Assembly (NCBI GenBank): GCA_964514215.1
Contig: CAZEPW010000014.1
Location: 4,949 to 68,948 of the forward strand
Reading direction: 5' to 3'
Length of the DNA: 64,000 nucleotides
Source of the DNA: CAYQUC01 sp964514215
GTDB lineage: Bacteria; Pseudomonadota; Gammaproteobacteria; UBA6429; Thiohalophilaceae
Shown: positions 1 to 9,419 of the stretch, piece after piece
How positions within the stretch are numbered: position 1 is the stretch's first letter
Layout: each line of letters opens with the position of its first letter
Program-made: the position numbers and the translations under genes
The notes under the pieces: generated by a model
Seen by the model: only the letters and a program-made list of their open reading frames with translations
The model's database searches: none
What the model was told of the DNA's origin: nothing

Positions 1-288
1 AAAAAAATAACCCAATTAAAAGTTCGGCAAGAATATTTAACACAACAATTTAACACCGCTTGGAAAAATACATACATACAAAAACAACATCAAACTAGTT
101 TATTAGCCAGAGCATTAAACACAGTTAGCCCGTTGTCCACCCTCAATAGAGGTTATGCAATTGTAAAATCAACTAAAAGCAATAAAATAATTCGAAGCTA
201 TACTGAAATTAAAATAAACTCTCAAATAAAAATTACATTAGGTAAAGGCGAACTAACCTGTCATGTTGAAAAATCTGAAAATAATTAG
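1..288 (+). CDS. xseA: Exodeoxyribonuclease VII large subunit, C-terminal fragment
   Basis: The first 95 codons in frame 1 run without a start to a TAG at 286-288, so this is the 3' end of a gene that begins before the window. The peptide carries the family's C-terminal signature (L-ARAL-T-SPLSTLNRGYAIV) followed by a short beta-rich tail ending GKGELTCHVEKSENN. XseA binds several copies of XseB to form exonuclease VII, which degrades single-stranded DNA to short oligonucleotides. Its partner xseB is also in this window, at 39755, so the two subunits are unlinked. It overlaps the following peptidase start by 26 nt. The identification rests on motif recognition only. Confidence 0.85.
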   Translation, partial: KKITQLKVRQEYLTQQFNTAWKNTYIQKQHQTSLLARALNTVSPLSTLNRGYAIVKSTKSNKIIRSYTEIKINSQIKITLGKGELTCHVEKSENN

Positions 289-1135
289 CATTTCACTATT
301 GTTATTCACGCAAAATAGTTTTTCCAGTGAAATTAACAATCAAACAACGTTTAAATACCCAATTCATAATCCTGTGCCGGGAGGAATTGCAGTAGTTGAT
401 TTGAAAATAAAAGATAATAATAAACCTAGTGTCAGTTATAACTATAAAAAAATAATGGTGCGAAAAAATGCCGGCCATTGGCAAGCCATAGTAGGTTTAT
501 CGTTAAACACAAAAGCAGGAAAACATAAAATAAAAATTGAAACAATAAACTCAAAGCCTCAATATCAAACATTTACAACTCAGAAAAAAGAATATAAAAA
601 ACAATACATCACTTTAAAAAATAAAGGCATGGTGACACTCAGCCCCCAAAATTTAAAAAGAGCAATAAGTGATAAAAAGATTTCTAAAAAAGCATTTACC
701 ACCTGGCTGGAAAAAAATAACGTTAAACTTGATTTTATTATGCCCGTTGATGGAATTGTCAGTAGTCGATTTGGATTAAAACGTTTTTTTAATAAAAAAC
801 CTCGAAAGCCTCACAGTGGGATTGATATCGCAGCGCCAACAGGAACATTAATTAAAGCTCCTGCAGATGGTGTTGTTATTGCAACAGGTAATTTCTATTT
901 TAATGGTAATGTTGTTTTTGTCGATCATGGACAAGGATTAATAACCATGTTTTGTCATATGAATAAAATCACCGTTTCAAAAAATCAAACAGTTAAAAAA
1001 ACAGATAAACTGGGTGAAGTTGGTGAAACAGGTCGAGTGACAGGAGCCCATTTGCATTTTAGTGTGAGCTTAAATAATACTAGGATTGATCCAGAGCTTT
1101 TATTGCCACCGATACCAGAACTAAAAGCCAAATAG
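263..1135 (+). CDS. Exported M23-family metallopeptidase (LytM domain)
   Basis: A 290-aa protein with an N-terminal signal peptide (hydrophobic residues 7-16, likely cleavage near SFSS-E). The N-terminal half (about 25-125) is a beta-rich domain of unknown role. The C-terminal M23 domain (about 158-275) contains the zinc ligands H184 and D188 (HSGID), H232, and H263/H265 (GAHLH). All expected catalytic residues are present, so it should be an active periplasmic peptidoglycan endopeptidase that cuts cross-links or glycine-containing bridges. It overlaps the 3' end of xseA and is probably cotranscribed with it. Similar proteins follow xseA in other Gammaproteobacteria. The exact substrate cannot be read from the sequence. 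Confidence 0.85.
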   Translation: MLKNLKIISISLLLFTQNSFSSEINNQTTFKYPIHNPVPGGIAVVDLKIKDNNKPSVSYNYKKIMVRKNAGHWQAIVGLSLNTKAGKHKIKIETINSKPQYQTFTTQKKEYKKQYITLKNKGMVTLSPQNLKRAISDKKISKKAFTTWLEKNNVKLDFIMPVDGIVSSRFGLKRFFNKKPRKPHSGIDIAAPTGTLIKAPADGVVIATGNFYFNGNVVFVDHGQGLITMFCHMNKITVSKNQTVKKTDKLGEVGETGRVTGAHLHFSVSLNNTRIDPELLLPPIPELKAK

Positions 1136-1151
1136 TTTTACAAGCATATAC

Positions 1152-1181
1152 GTTGGGGTTCGAAACCTACCTCACCCCAAC
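1152..1181. repeat. Inverted repeat between convergent genes
   Basis: GTTGGGGT at 1152-1159 pairs perfectly with ACCCCAAC at 1174-1181 across a 14-nt loop. It lies between the M23 peptidase (+) and der (-), where a bidirectional terminator is expected. On neither strand is the stem followed by a T-run; on the minus strand a T-run precedes it. It is therefore not a standard intrinsic terminator. A very similar stem follows ppc at 29566-29589. Confidence 0.4.
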
Positions 1182-1187
1182 AAAAAA

Positions 1188-2585
1188 TTAACGATTAAAT
1201 TTTCGCGAACTTTCTTTATTGATTCGTCCCTGCTTATCAACAGTTCGATCAAATTTTACTTTTCGTTTGGCTTGGTATGGATTCGAAGATGATTTTAATT
1301 GTAAACGAATTGGTGTGCCTTGTAGCTTTAAATGTTTTCTAAAACCATTAATCAAATAACGCTGGTAGCTTTTAGGCAATGAATCAGTTTTAGTGCCATG
1401 AATTACAATTATAGGTGGATTAGTTCCACCCTGGTGAGCATAACGCAATTTTATCCGATGACCTTTTACCACCGGTGGTTGATGGGATGAAACTAAATCA
1501 AATAATAAACGAGTTAATCGTGGAGTAGAAATATTTTTAAATGCCGCTTCATTTGCCTGATTAACAGATTTAAATAAGTCACCAACACCCGTTCCATGTA
1601 ATGCCGATATAAAATGCAATTTAGCAAAATCAATAAAAGGAATTTTTAAATTTAATTCACGTTTAATTTTTTCACGTTGATAGGTTTCAAGACCATCCCA
1701 TTTATTAACAGCCAACACTAATGCCCGCCCAGCATCTAAAATAAAACCTAATATAGTCGCATCTTGATCAGATATTGATTCTTGGGCATCTAAAATCATT
1801 AACACAACATTAGAATCATCAATGGCTTGTAGCGTTTTAATAATACTAAATTTCTCAATCGCCTCCTTTACACTTCTTTTCCGTCTAACACCAGCAGTAT
1901 CAATAAACGTGTATTTAATATCATTTTTTTCAAAGGGGATGTAAGTGCTGTCTCTTGTAGTCCCGGGCATGTCATAAATAACAACACGATCCTCACCTAA
2001 AATTCGATTAACCAAGGTTGATTTCCCAACATTTGGACGACCAATTACCGCAATCTTAATTCCGTCATTTTTTACTTCATCATCGTCATTATCAGTATTT
2101 AAAGTTGATAAAACCGAACTCATTAAAACATTAATACCTCGACCATGTGATGCCGTTATCGGATAAACAGCATCAATACCTAACGCATAAAACTCAGCAG
2201 ATATACTATCGGCATCTTTTCCATCAATTTTATTAACAACAACAAAAAAAGATTTTCCAATTTTTCTTAAACGATTTGCAATTTTTTCATCATCAATGGT
2301 TAAACCATCATTCGCATCCACTAAAAATAAAATAGTATCAGCTTGATCGACAGCCAACCAAGACTGTTTAGCCATTAATAAATCAATATTTTTTTCTTCG
2401 CCAGAGACACCACCAGTATCAATAACAATAAAACCTTTTTTATCAAAAACAGCTTCACCAAACTTTCTATCACGCGTAACACCAGGCATATCAGCTACAA
2501 GAGCATCACGACTTTTGGTTAATCGATTAAAAAGAGTAGATTTCCCAACATTAGGTCTACCAACAATGGCTATAACAGGTTTCAT
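1188..2585 (-). CDS. der: Ribosome-associated GTPase Der (EngA)
   Basis: A 465-aa protein with two tandem GTPase domains and a C-terminal KH-like domain, the architecture unique to Der. Domain 1 has GRPNVGKS at 9-16, DTGG at 56-59 and NKID at 118-121. Domain 2 has GRPNVGKS at 182-189, DTAG at 239-242 and NKWD at 304-307. An acidic linker (NTDNDDDE) separates the two. Der is an essential factor for 50S ribosomal subunit maturation. It is last in the minus-strand cluster rlmN-pilW-rodZ-hisS-yfgM-bamB-der, the usual gammaproteobacterial order. The basic C-terminal tail (KRKVKFDR onward) is typical. All motifs look intact. Confidence 0.97.
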   Translation of the reverse strand: MKPVIAIVGRPNVGKSTLFNRLTKSRDALVADMPGVTRDRKFGEAVFDKKGFIVIDTGGVSGEEKNIDLLMAKQSWLAVDQADTILFLVDANDGLTIDDEKIANRLRKIGKSFFVVVNKIDGKDADSISAEFYALGIDAVYPITASHGRGINVLMSSVLSTLNTDNDDDEVKNDGIKIAVIGRPNVGKSTLVNRILGEDRVVIYDMPGTTRDSTYIPFEKNDIKYTFIDTAGVRRKRSVKEAIEKFSIIKTLQAIDDSNVVLMILDAQESISDQDATILGFILDAGRALVLAVNKWDGLETYQREKIKRELNLKIPFIDFAKLHFISALHGTGVGDLFKSVNQANEAAFKNISTPRLTRLLFDLVSSHQPPVVKGHRIKLRYAHQGGTNPPIIVIHGTKTDSLPKSYQRYLINGFRKHLKLQGTPIRLQLKSSSNPYQAKRKVKFDRTVDKQGRINKESSRKFNR

Positions 2586-2631
2586 GTGATTTATTCAGTA
2601 TAATATTTAGCTAAAACTTAATGTAATAAAA

Positions 2632-3837
2632 TTAATCACTAATATAGGCATGCACATCACCATAACGGTTGGTTGCATATAAGGTATTATCAAAAATAAC
2701 CGGGACAGATAAAATATTTCCAACTTTTGAAATATGAGTATCAAAATAATTATTATCATCATCAGCAGGGTTATTTTTGGATACGGCTTCACCAAGTTGT
2801 ACCCGAGATAACATTTTACCATCTTTTCGGGACATCCAATGCAGATAACCATTAAAGTCACCTACAATTAATTGATCATGAAATAATACTGGACCAGTAA
2901 CATTTCTGCGTACCAAAGCATCTTGCTTCCAAAGTGTGGCGCCATTTTTGCGATCCAAAGCCCAAATTCGACTATCAGCTGCGGTGACATAAACTCTAAA
3001 AGCATCTACTTTAATATCATTATAAATCGATAATTCTCGAGACCAAACAATTTTACCCGAAGTCAATTCAACAGCCGCAAGACGGCCTTGAAATGTTGCA
3101 ATATAAACCAAATCATCTTTTACAACAGGAATAATATTAACATCAATAATCCGTTCAATTTCGGTGCTACCACTTGGCAGAGCAATAGTGGTATCCCAAA
3201 TAACCCGCCCGGTATTCAATGTGAGTGCAATTAACTTACCATTATCAAAACCACTAAGAACAATTCCATTGGTAATAATAGGAGACGAAGATCCCCTTAA
3301 AGTCAGCACCGGTACAGTTCGATTATAAAACCAGCGTTGATTACCCGTATTAACATCCAAACCATATAAATAACCATCTACGGTATTAATAACAAGAAAA
3401 CCATCAGATACAGCGGCTTTTGAGAGTATTTCGCTGCTAAATTTTTTACGCCAAACAATATCACCATTGTCGAGTTGCGCCATTATTAGCTCACCCTGAC
3501 TTGTTCCAAATATTATTTTATTTTGATAAATGAAAAATTGGCTTGAAACTGGTAAATTAAATTCTCGTTGCCAGTTAATATCTCCCGTTTTTTGATCAAC
3601 CGAAGATAACGTTCCATTATAATCCATATAAACAATTGTATTTTTATAGGAAACAGGCTGAAATTTTAAATAGTTATCCCCAACGCCATCACCAAATCGT
3701 TGCGTCCAAAGTAATTTAATTTTTAATTGATTCGTTAGCGCCTGAAGTGCAACAGGTGGTAAGACTGGTGACGGTGATGAAACACAAGATGTTAACAAAA
3801 TAAATATTAAAACCGTGACAATATTGCGGATTTTCAT
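2632..3837 (-). CDS. bamB: Outer-membrane assembly lipoprotein BamB
   Basis: A 401-aa lipoprotein with a signal sequence and lipobox LTSC (Cys18). The rest is an eight-bladed PQQ-type beta-propeller: repeated motifs such as W-R-F-----SK-AVSDG--V-NT-DG-LYGLD---G---W are spread along the whole length. BamB binds BamA and helps outer-membrane protein folding in the periplasm. Its start overlaps the end of yfgM by 4 nt, indicating translational coupling. Position between yfgM and der confirms the assignment. Length is close to the usual 390-400 aa. Confidence 0.95.
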   Translation of the reverse strand: MKIRNIVTVLIFILLTSCVSSPSPVLPPVALQALTNQLKIKLLWTQRFGDGVGDNYLKFQPVSYKNTIVYMDYNGTLSSVDQKTGDINWQREFNLPVSSQFFIYQNKIIFGTSQGELIMAQLDNGDIVWRKKFSSEILSKAAVSDGFLVINTVDGYLYGLDVNTGNQRWFYNRTVPVLTLRGSSSPIITNGIVLSGFDNGKLIALTLNTGRVIWDTTIALPSGSTEIERIIDVNIIPVVKDDLVYIATFQGRLAAVELTSGKIVWSRELSIYNDIKVDAFRVYVTAADSRIWALDRKNGATLWKQDALVRRNVTGPVLFHDQLIVGDFNGYLHWMSRKDGKMLSRVQLGEAVSKNNPADDDNNYFDTHISKVGNILSVPVIFDNTLYATNRYGDVHAYISD

Positions 3838-4490
3838 GACTTCTCAGCGTTAGTCTTTTCTGGAATGACAATGTCATGTAATTTCATTTCAATAAATTCG
3901 CGTTTCTCTTTATTTCGAATGTTAACAGCTAATGCAGATTTATACGCATCTTTAGCAAGAGAAAACTCTTTTTTTGCTGCGTATACATCACCTCGAAGTT
4001 CATTATATTCTGATTTAAAGCTAACACTGCGTTCATCTTTAACTAACTTCAAAGCTTGCTCAATCTTATTTTCATTTAGTAAAATTCTAGCTAAACGAAT
4101 TCGTGCTATATGTTTGATTCCATCATCGGAGCTATTCGACAATAACCAGTTTAATTTATTAATAGCATCGTCAAACTTTTTTTCGTCAACCAATTTTTTA
4201 GCCATAACCAATGATGCTAATGATGCATACGGCGTGCTAGAGTAATCCAAAATTAACTCAGACCCAGCAGCAAAAAACTCATCAGTTTTTTTATTGTGAC
4301 TACTTTCAATCATTGTTTGATATAAACTAGAAGCAGATTGTCCTTTCTCAGACTGATAACTACCCCACTGTTTAAATCCAACAATAGCACCAACACCCAA
4401 AATTAATCCGCCAATAACGGATTTACCATTTTCTTTCCACCACGTTTTTAATGCTTCAAGTGTTTCTTCATCAGTTTCGTAATTATTCAC
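3834..4490 (-). CDS. yfgM: YfgM-type ancillary SecYEG translocon subunit
   Basis: A 218-aa protein with a short cytosolic N-terminus, one membrane segment (about residues 24-41, rich in G, I, L and V) and a periplasmic TPR domain made of helical pairs. This is the YfgM family (TPR_21 type), which associates with SecYEG and the periplasmic chaperone PpiD. It sits between hisS and bamB as in most Gammaproteobacteria and overlaps bamB by 4 nt. The family name is firm from topology and context; the function is from characterised relatives. Confidence 0.88.
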   Translation of the reverse strand: MNNYETDEETLEALKTWWKENGKSVIGGLILGVGAIVGFKQWGSYQSEKGQSASSLYQTMIESSHNKKTDEFFAAGSELILDYSSTPYASLASLVMAKKLVDEKKFDDAINKLNWLLSNSSDDGIKHIARIRLARILLNENKIEQALKLVKDERSVSFKSEYNELRGDVYAAKKEFSLAKDAYKSALAVNIRNKEKREFIEMKLHDIVIPEKTNAEKS

Positions 4491-4529
4491 GCTAAAACCT
4501 CTATCATTCTATTTAGTTTGACCAAACCA

Positions 4530-5798
4530 TCATTTTTTAATTAAAAATTCAGGTAATTGATCAAGTTTAATCGTTTGCTGTGCGGTATCATTTCGTAGAT
4601 ACTTAACTGCAACTTCATCATTGGCTATTTCGTTCTCGCCAATAATAATTGCTATTGAAGCACCGCTTTTATCCGCTTTTTTCATTTGGCTCTTAAAACT
4701 GCCGCCACCACAGTTCATCTGCAAGCGTAAATTCGGAATTGCAGCTCGTAATTTTTCAGATAACATAATACCTGATTTTTCAGCAGATTCACCTGCCAAT
4801 ATCATATATATTTCGGGTAAAAACGCCAATTTAGGGATAAAATCCTCTGGAATTAGTTCAATTAAGCGTTCTAAGCCCAGCGCGAAACCAACGGCAGGTG
4901 TATCACGACCACCTATCTGGGCGACTAAACCATCGTATCGACCACCAGCACAGATAGTCCCCTGTGCTCCCAGTTTGTCCGTTACCCACTCAAATACCGT
5001 CTTCGTGTAATAATCAAGCCCTCGAACTAACCGCTGATTAATTGTATAAGAGATATTTAATGAATCCAGATAGTCACACAAAGACGTAAAATGCTGCTTT
5101 GATTCCTCATCCAAATATTCATCGAGTTTTGGAGCCGCTTCAATTAAAGCCTGTAAATCCGGGTTTTTACTATCCAAGATACGCATTGGATTAGACAATA
5201 AACGACGTTGACTATCTTCATCCAATTGTTCGTGATTTTCCGTAAAATATGCAACCAATACTTCTCGATAACGCACTCTAGCTTCTGGAGTACCCAGACT
5301 ATTAATTTCTAAAGTAACATCCTCGCTAATTCCTAGTTTCTTCCACAATTTGTCAGTAATGGATATTAATTCAGCATCAATATCCGGTGCTGAAATGCCA
5401 AAGACCTCCACACCAAATTGAAAAAACTGACGGTATCTACCCCGTTGTGGTCGTTCATGACGAAACATTGGGCCGTAATACCATAGCCGTTGTTGCTGAT
5501 TATAAATTAAGGCATTTTCAATACACGCCCGAACACAACTAGCCGTCCCCTCTGGACGTAAAGTCAAACTGTCACCATTTCTATCTTCGAAAGTGTACAT
5601 TTCTTTTTCGACTATATCGGTTACTTCTCCAATTGAACGTTTAAATAAATCTGTTTTCTCGACAATTGGCATCCGTATTTCCTGATAACCATAAGAAGCA
5701 ATAAGCTCCTTAAAACTATTTTCCACGAATTGCCATTTATAGGCAGATTCAGGAACAATATCATTCATTCCACGAATTGCATTAATTGATTTTGACAT
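4530..5798 (-). CDS. hisS: Histidyl-tRNA synthetase
   Basis: A 422-aa class II aminoacyl-tRNA synthetase. It begins INAIRGMNDI, typical for HisRS. Motif 2 is seen around RPEGTASCVRA---and the histidine-binding motifs RGLDYYT and GGRYDGL are both intact. A C-terminal anticodon-binding domain follows (about 325-422). It charges tRNA-His with histidine in the cytosol. In many relatives ispG lies between rodZ and hisS; here only 24 nt separate hisS from rodZ and ispG is missing from this locus. Confidence 0.97.
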   Translation of the reverse strand: MSKSINAIRGMNDIVPESAYKWQFVENSFKELIASYGYQEIRMPIVEKTDLFKRSIGEVTDIVEKEMYTFEDRNGDSLTLRPEGTASCVRACIENALIYNQQQRLWYYGPMFRHERPQRGRYRQFFQFGVEVFGISAPDIDAELISITDKLWKKLGISEDVTLEINSLGTPEARVRYREVLVAYFTENHEQLDEDSQRRLLSNPMRILDSKNPDLQALIEAAPKLDEYLDEESKQHFTSLCDYLDSLNISYTINQRLVRGLDYYTKTVFEWVTDKLGAQGTICAGGRYDGLVAQIGGRDTPAVGFALGLERLIELIPEDFIPKLAFLPEIYMILAGESAEKSGIMLSEKLRAAIPNLRLQMNCGGGSFKSQMKKADKSGASIAIIIGENEIANDEVAVKYLRNDTAQQTIKLDQLPEFLIKK

Positions 5799-5822
5799 TT
5801 TGTTAATCCTACGGTTAATTCA

Positions 5823-6650
5823 CTAATTCAAATTATTATTAATCACAAAATGCGTTATTTCTTTATTAGTATAATTTGATTGATTAAAATCGTGGCCATT
5901 CACTTTAATTTTTACTGCTCGTGAATTACCTAACGTGACCTCAAATGGTAATTTGCCATTAAATTCCAACGTTTTACCACTTTTTATAAAACTCGATATC
6001 AACTTTCGCCCTGTGGCGTCAATAAGTTGTATCCACGAATCATTAGTAAAATGTAAATGAATAGAATCTACCTTAGCTATTGTTTGATTCGATTTAGTAT
6101 TAGGTATACTTTTTTTTACTAATGATTTTGTCTGTTGTTGTTCAATAACATCATTGCTATCAACACTTTCAATTTTTTCTTCTAGCAATTTATTTTTTTC
6201 AGTTTTATTATTGATTGATAATTTTTTAATTTCATTTAATAAACCATATTCAACTTCGAAATAAGTTAAACTGGATAATGAAATGGCAACCACAGTCAAT
6301 TTAAATAAATAACTTTTTTTAATTTTATTTGATACGTAAGCTTTTTTTAAAACAATTGGATTTTGATAGGTTATTAGCGAATTAGTTTTTAGTATATTAA
6401 ATCTCCGAAACTCGGATACAGCATCGAATAATTTTAAGTAATTTCGAATGTATCCTGCTATGAAAGATTCTGACGGAATTTTACTGTATTGTCCCAATTC
6501 TAAAGCACGAATTAAAGAACTGTCCAAATATATTTGTCCAGCAACATCTTCGATGGAGTAACCTCGAGACTCTCTAAGCAAACGCAGCTTTTTTCCTAAA
6601 ACAATTTCTTCTGCTTCTTCTTGAGTTTTGACTGAATCTATTTCAGACAT
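5823..6650 (-). CDS. rodZ: Cytoskeletal protein RodZ
   Basis: A 275-aa protein with an N-terminal helix-turn-helix domain of the RodZ type (about 18-80, LRLLRESRGYSIEDVAGQIY then GYIRNYLKLF). A basic patch and one membrane segment (about 114-130) follow, then a low-complexity periplasmic linker and a C-terminal beta domain (about 195-275, DUF4115-like). RodZ links MreB to the membrane and sets rod shape. It is shorter than the E. coli protein (337 aa), mainly in the linker. Position between pilW and hisS supports the call; the stop of pilW's start codon region is 3 nt away. Confidence 0.88.
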   Translation of the reverse strand: MSEIDSVKTQEEAEEIVLGKKLRLLRESRGYSIEDVAGQIYLDSSLIRALELGQYSKIPSESFIAGYIRNYLKLFDAVSEFRRFNILKTNSLITYQNPIVLKKAYVSNKIKKSYLFKLTVVAISLSSLTYFEVEYGLLNEIKKLSINNKTEKNKLLEEKIESVDSNDVIEQQQTKSLVKKSIPNTKSNQTIAKVDSIHLHFTNDSWIQLIDATGRKLISSFIKSGKTLEFNGKLPFEVTLGNSRAVKIKVNGHDFNQSNYTNKEITHFVINNNLN

Positions 6651-6652
6651 AC

Positions 6653-7414
6653 CTATAAGCCGTCTCGACCCTCTAATTTATCTAACATTATAGCTTCTTT
6701 TGAATCGGGATATTTTACCCGTAAAATAGTTGAATAACTTTCTACTATGTCCTTATTTTTATATTTTCGTTCAAGCAATATTCCAATCCATAAACTTTCT
6801 GGTGATTGTTTTGCTAACGCTAAATACCGAACATAATAACGTTTCGCAGGCTTAAACAAACCTGAATCAAAACTAATTTGTGTCATACCTAATAATGATT
6901 TAGGTAAATTATGATTTAGTTTTAATGCATGTCTAAAATGTTTTTCTGCTAAATGAATATTACCTTTTTGTTGTTCACAGATGCCTAAATTTTCATAAAC
7001 ACCAAATTTATCTGGATATAAAGGATCTTTTAACACCTCAGAAAAATATTTCACAGACTCTTCATACTCTCCCTGCGAACACAAAAACACACCATAGTTA
7101 TTTTTTGCTCTTGAATTTTTTGGCGCAAGCGATATGGCTTCTTTAAAATGTTCATCAGCTTTATCGTTAACTTTAAGTATTTTTTGCAGCTCAGCCATAT
7201 ACAAATGAGCAAGAGCATTATCAGAATCTTGTTCAAGAGATTTTAACAACTTAGCGTTAGCTGCTTGATATAATTTTTTTTGAAGATAAGCCAAACCCAA
7301 CTTCGAGTTAATAACAGAGGCTTTTTTTAAATCGATATTCGCTCTTTCTGTAACTAATGTACAACCCGACAGAAATATAACGAACAAAGATATAAATATT
7401 ATATTTTTTTTCAT
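6653..7414 (-). CDS. pilW: Type IV pilus biogenesis lipoprotein PilF/PilW
   Basis: A 253-aa protein with a lipoprotein signal (LSGC, Cys18) and about six TPR repeats (for example ALAHLYMAELQKIL, AKNNYGVFLCSQGEYEESVKYF, YENLGICEQQKGN). This is the pilotin that carries PilQ to the outer membrane in type IV pilus assembly. It overlaps rlmN by 4 nt and precedes rodZ, the standard order. The presence of this gene suggests that type IV pili may be made, but no other pil gene is in the window. Confidence 0.88.
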   Translation of the reverse strand: MKKNIIFISLFVIFLSGCTLVTERANIDLKKASVINSKLGLAYLQKKLYQAANAKLLKSLEQDSDNALAHLYMAELQKILKVNDKADEHFKEAISLAPKNSRAKNNYGVFLCSQGEYEESVKYFSEVLKDPLYPDKFGVYENLGICEQQKGNIHLAEKHFRHALKLNHNLPKSLLGMTQISFDSGLFKPAKRYYVRYLALAKQSPESLWIGILLERKYKNKDIVESYSTILRVKYPDSKEAIMLDKLEGRDGL

Positions 7415-8535
7415 AACGTTGCTCTTTGATTATTTTTTAAATTATTTTTTTTATTTTCAGTTCTTTTGGTGCGATCTAAAACCTTACCTGCAAGTTGACC
7501 GCATGCGGCATCAATATCATCACCTCGGGTTTTACGAGTCATTGTTACTAATCCAGCTTTCATTAAAATATCGCTAAATTTTTCAATTGTTTCCTTAGAA
7601 GAACATTTATAGTCCGTTTGTGGAAAAGGATTAAACGGAATTAAATTGACTTTTGATGGTATATTACGTAGCAATTTCACTAACTCTCGAGCATGACTCG
7701 GTTGATCGTTGATACCATCTAACATAACATACTCAAATGTAATTTTTCGCCTTGCTTCATCCTGTATATAACGTTTGCACGATTCTAATAAAACTTTAAT
7801 AGGGTATTTTTTATTTATTGGAACAATTTCATCCCGCAAAGCATCATTTGGTGCATGCAACGACACAGCTAAACTAACATCACTTTGTTCTTTTAATCTA
7901 TCCAAAGCAGGTACAACACCCGAAGTACTTAAAGTAATTCGGCGTTTTGATAAACCATAAGCATTATCATCCATCATAATATCCATGGCTTTTATTACAT
8001 TTTGATAATTTAGTAACGGCTCACCCATTCCCATTAATACGACATTCGTTATTTTTCTATCATCTCTAGGGACGCAGGACATGGCATGATTAGCTAACCA
8101 AACTTGACCGATAATTTCTGCCACCGATAGATTACGATTAAAACCTTGTTGCGCCGTCGAACAAAAAGTGCAATCTAATGCACAGCCAACTTGAGAAGAA
8201 ATACATAACGTGCCACGATTTTTTTCTGGGATATAGACAGTCTCAATGCAATTACCATTACCAACTTCTAGAAGCCATTTTATTGTACCATCGTTAGATT
8301 TCTGTTCCGATGCAATTTTGGGAATGCTTATCTCTGCTATTTCAGCTAATTTAATTTTAAGCGTTTTACTGATATTACTCATTAATGAAAAATCACTAAC
8401 ACCAAACTGATATATCCACTGTAATAATTGTTTTGCACGAAAAGATTTCTCACCTAAATCAGCGAAGAATGACTCCAGATCACTCTCACTATAATCAAGC
8501 AAATTCACTTTATCTTTTTTAATTACATCAACCAT
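7411..8535 (-). CDS. rlmN: Dual-specificity RNA methyltransferase RlmN
   Basis: A 374-aa radical-SAM enzyme with the CX3CX2C cluster motif C118-x3-C122-x2-C125 (GCALDCTFC), a glycine-rich SAM segment (MGMGEPLLN) and the conserved C-terminal cysteine in DIDAACGQLAGK that forms the methylated intermediate. It methylates C2 of A2503 in 23S rRNA and A37 in some tRNAs. It is the first gene of the minus-strand cluster ending with der. The last ~20 residues are a basic, asparagine-rich tail that overlaps pilW. ndk, often upstream, is not present. Confidence 0.96.
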   Translation of the reverse strand: MVDVIKKDKVNLLDYSESDLESFFADLGEKSFRAKQLLQWIYQFGVSDFSLMSNISKTLKIKLAEIAEISIPKIASEQKSNDGTIKWLLEVGNGNCIETVYIPEKNRGTLCISSQVGCALDCTFCSTAQQGFNRNLSVAEIIGQVWLANHAMSCVPRDDRKITNVVLMGMGEPLLNYQNVIKAMDIMMDDNAYGLSKRRITLSTSGVVPALDRLKEQSDVSLAVSLHAPNDALRDEIVPINKKYPIKVLLESCKRYIQDEARRKITFEYVMLDGINDQPSHARELVKLLRNIPSKVNLIPFNPFPQTDYKCSSKETIEKFSDILMKAGLVTMTRKTRGDDIDAACGQLAGKVLDRTKRTENKKNNLKNNQRATL

Positions 8536-8827
8536 TTTAATTGCGCTAGTAGTTTTATAACACTTTGAATGAAGAAAAACTCTTTATTTAAAACAAATAG
8601 TTAGTATTAAATATAGTATATATATTTCTAAGCTATTTTTCGGATATGTCATCACAGAATATTGAGCTAAACCAAGGTATTTCAAACAACAATGATAGCA
8701 TCATTGTATAACATGACCTAGAAGGCGATTAGCCAATGACAGTGGCTTTAGGATATGAAGCGATTATTTATTACGATACATTTGAGACTGGTCTGTAACC
8801 AATTGATATTAAAGAATTAATTACTCA
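8536..8827. other. Non-coding gap between rlmN and iscX
   Basis: A 292-bp AT-rich gap. It holds the rlmN promoter region and a perfect inverted repeat: ACAATGAT at 8689-8696 pairs with ATCATTGT at 8700-8707 over a 3-nt loop. On the minus strand this stem is followed by TGTTTG and could be a weak terminator for the isc operon. In the plus strand, one frame from ATG at 8645 reads protein-like sequence broken by stops after 21, 28 and about 50 codons, possibly a relic of a gene. I recognise no family in it. Confidence 0.4.
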
Positions 8828-9028
8828 TCACTCTTTTTCGTTAATCCACTCTTGTTGAATGGCTTCAAGAATCTTTTCACCACAATGCTCAGCTAAATCA
8901 TTAAACTCAGCTAATTGCATAACCCACTCACGTAATTCCGTAAATCGCAGCTGCGTTGGATCAACCTCAGGATGTACCTCGAGCAACTCAATTGCAATAT
9001 CAAGTGAATCTATCCATTTTAACGACAT
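8828..9028 (-). CDS. iscX: Fe-S assembly protein IscX
   Basis: A 66-aa acidic protein (KWIDSLDIAIELLEVHPEVD ... LRFTELREWV) of the IscX/YfhJ family. IscX binds IscS and frataxin-like CyaY and modulates cysteine desulfurase activity. It is last in the isc operon, 11 nt after fdx, the usual position. Length matches the family exactly. Confidence 0.95.
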   Translation of the reverse strand: MSLKWIDSLDIAIELLEVHPEVDPTQLRFTELREWVMQLAEFNDLAEHCGEKILEAIQQEWINEKE

Positions 9029-9039
9029 AACGTAAACTC

Positions 9040-9384
9040 CTAGTGATTCTCAGATACCATGTTTATAGTATACTTAGGTATTTCGATAACTAAATCTTGC
9101 TCACTTACGATAGTCTGACAACTCAAACGAGAATCGGGCTCTAACCCCCAGGCCTTATCCAACAAATCATCTTCTAATTCTTCAATTTCATTTAACGAAT
9201 CCAGTCCTTCACGAATATAAACATGACAAGTCGTACAAGCACAGGACTTTTCACAAGCGTGCTCTATTTCAATACCAATCGATAATGCTGCATCACAGAT
9301 TGTTGTCCCAGCTTTAGCGTCAATTTCGACAACCGCACCATCAGGGCATAACTCTTCATGAGGTAAAAATATTAACTTGGTCAT
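9040..9384 (-). CDS. fdx: [2Fe-2S] ferredoxin of the isc system
   Basis: A 114-aa adrenodoxin-type ferredoxin. Cluster ligands are C44-x5-C50-x2-C53 and C89; there is an additional C48. It supplies electrons during Fe-S cluster assembly on IscU. It lies between hscA and iscX as expected for the isc operon. Confidence 0.95.
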   Translation of the reverse strand: MTKLIFLPHEELCPDGAVVEIDAKAGTTICDAALSIGIEIEHACEKSCACTTCHVYIREGLDSLNEIEELEDDLLDKAWGLEPDSRLSCQTIVSEQDLVIEIPKYTINMVSENH

Positions 9385-9419
9385 ATCATTTCCTAAACTC
9401 TTAAATTTATAACGAATAG

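Noticed and set aside
302..484. Minus-strand 60-codon frame inside the M23 peptidase gene
   Set aside because: It lies in the shadow of a well-supported gene with intact catalytic motifs and shows no protein features.
2607..2861. Minus-strand 84-codon frame over the bamB 3' end
   Set aside because: A different frame of bamB; low-complexity hydrophobic translation with no family signature.
4621..5010. Plus-strand 129-codon frame opposite hisS
   Set aside because: Antisense shadow of conserved hisS codons.
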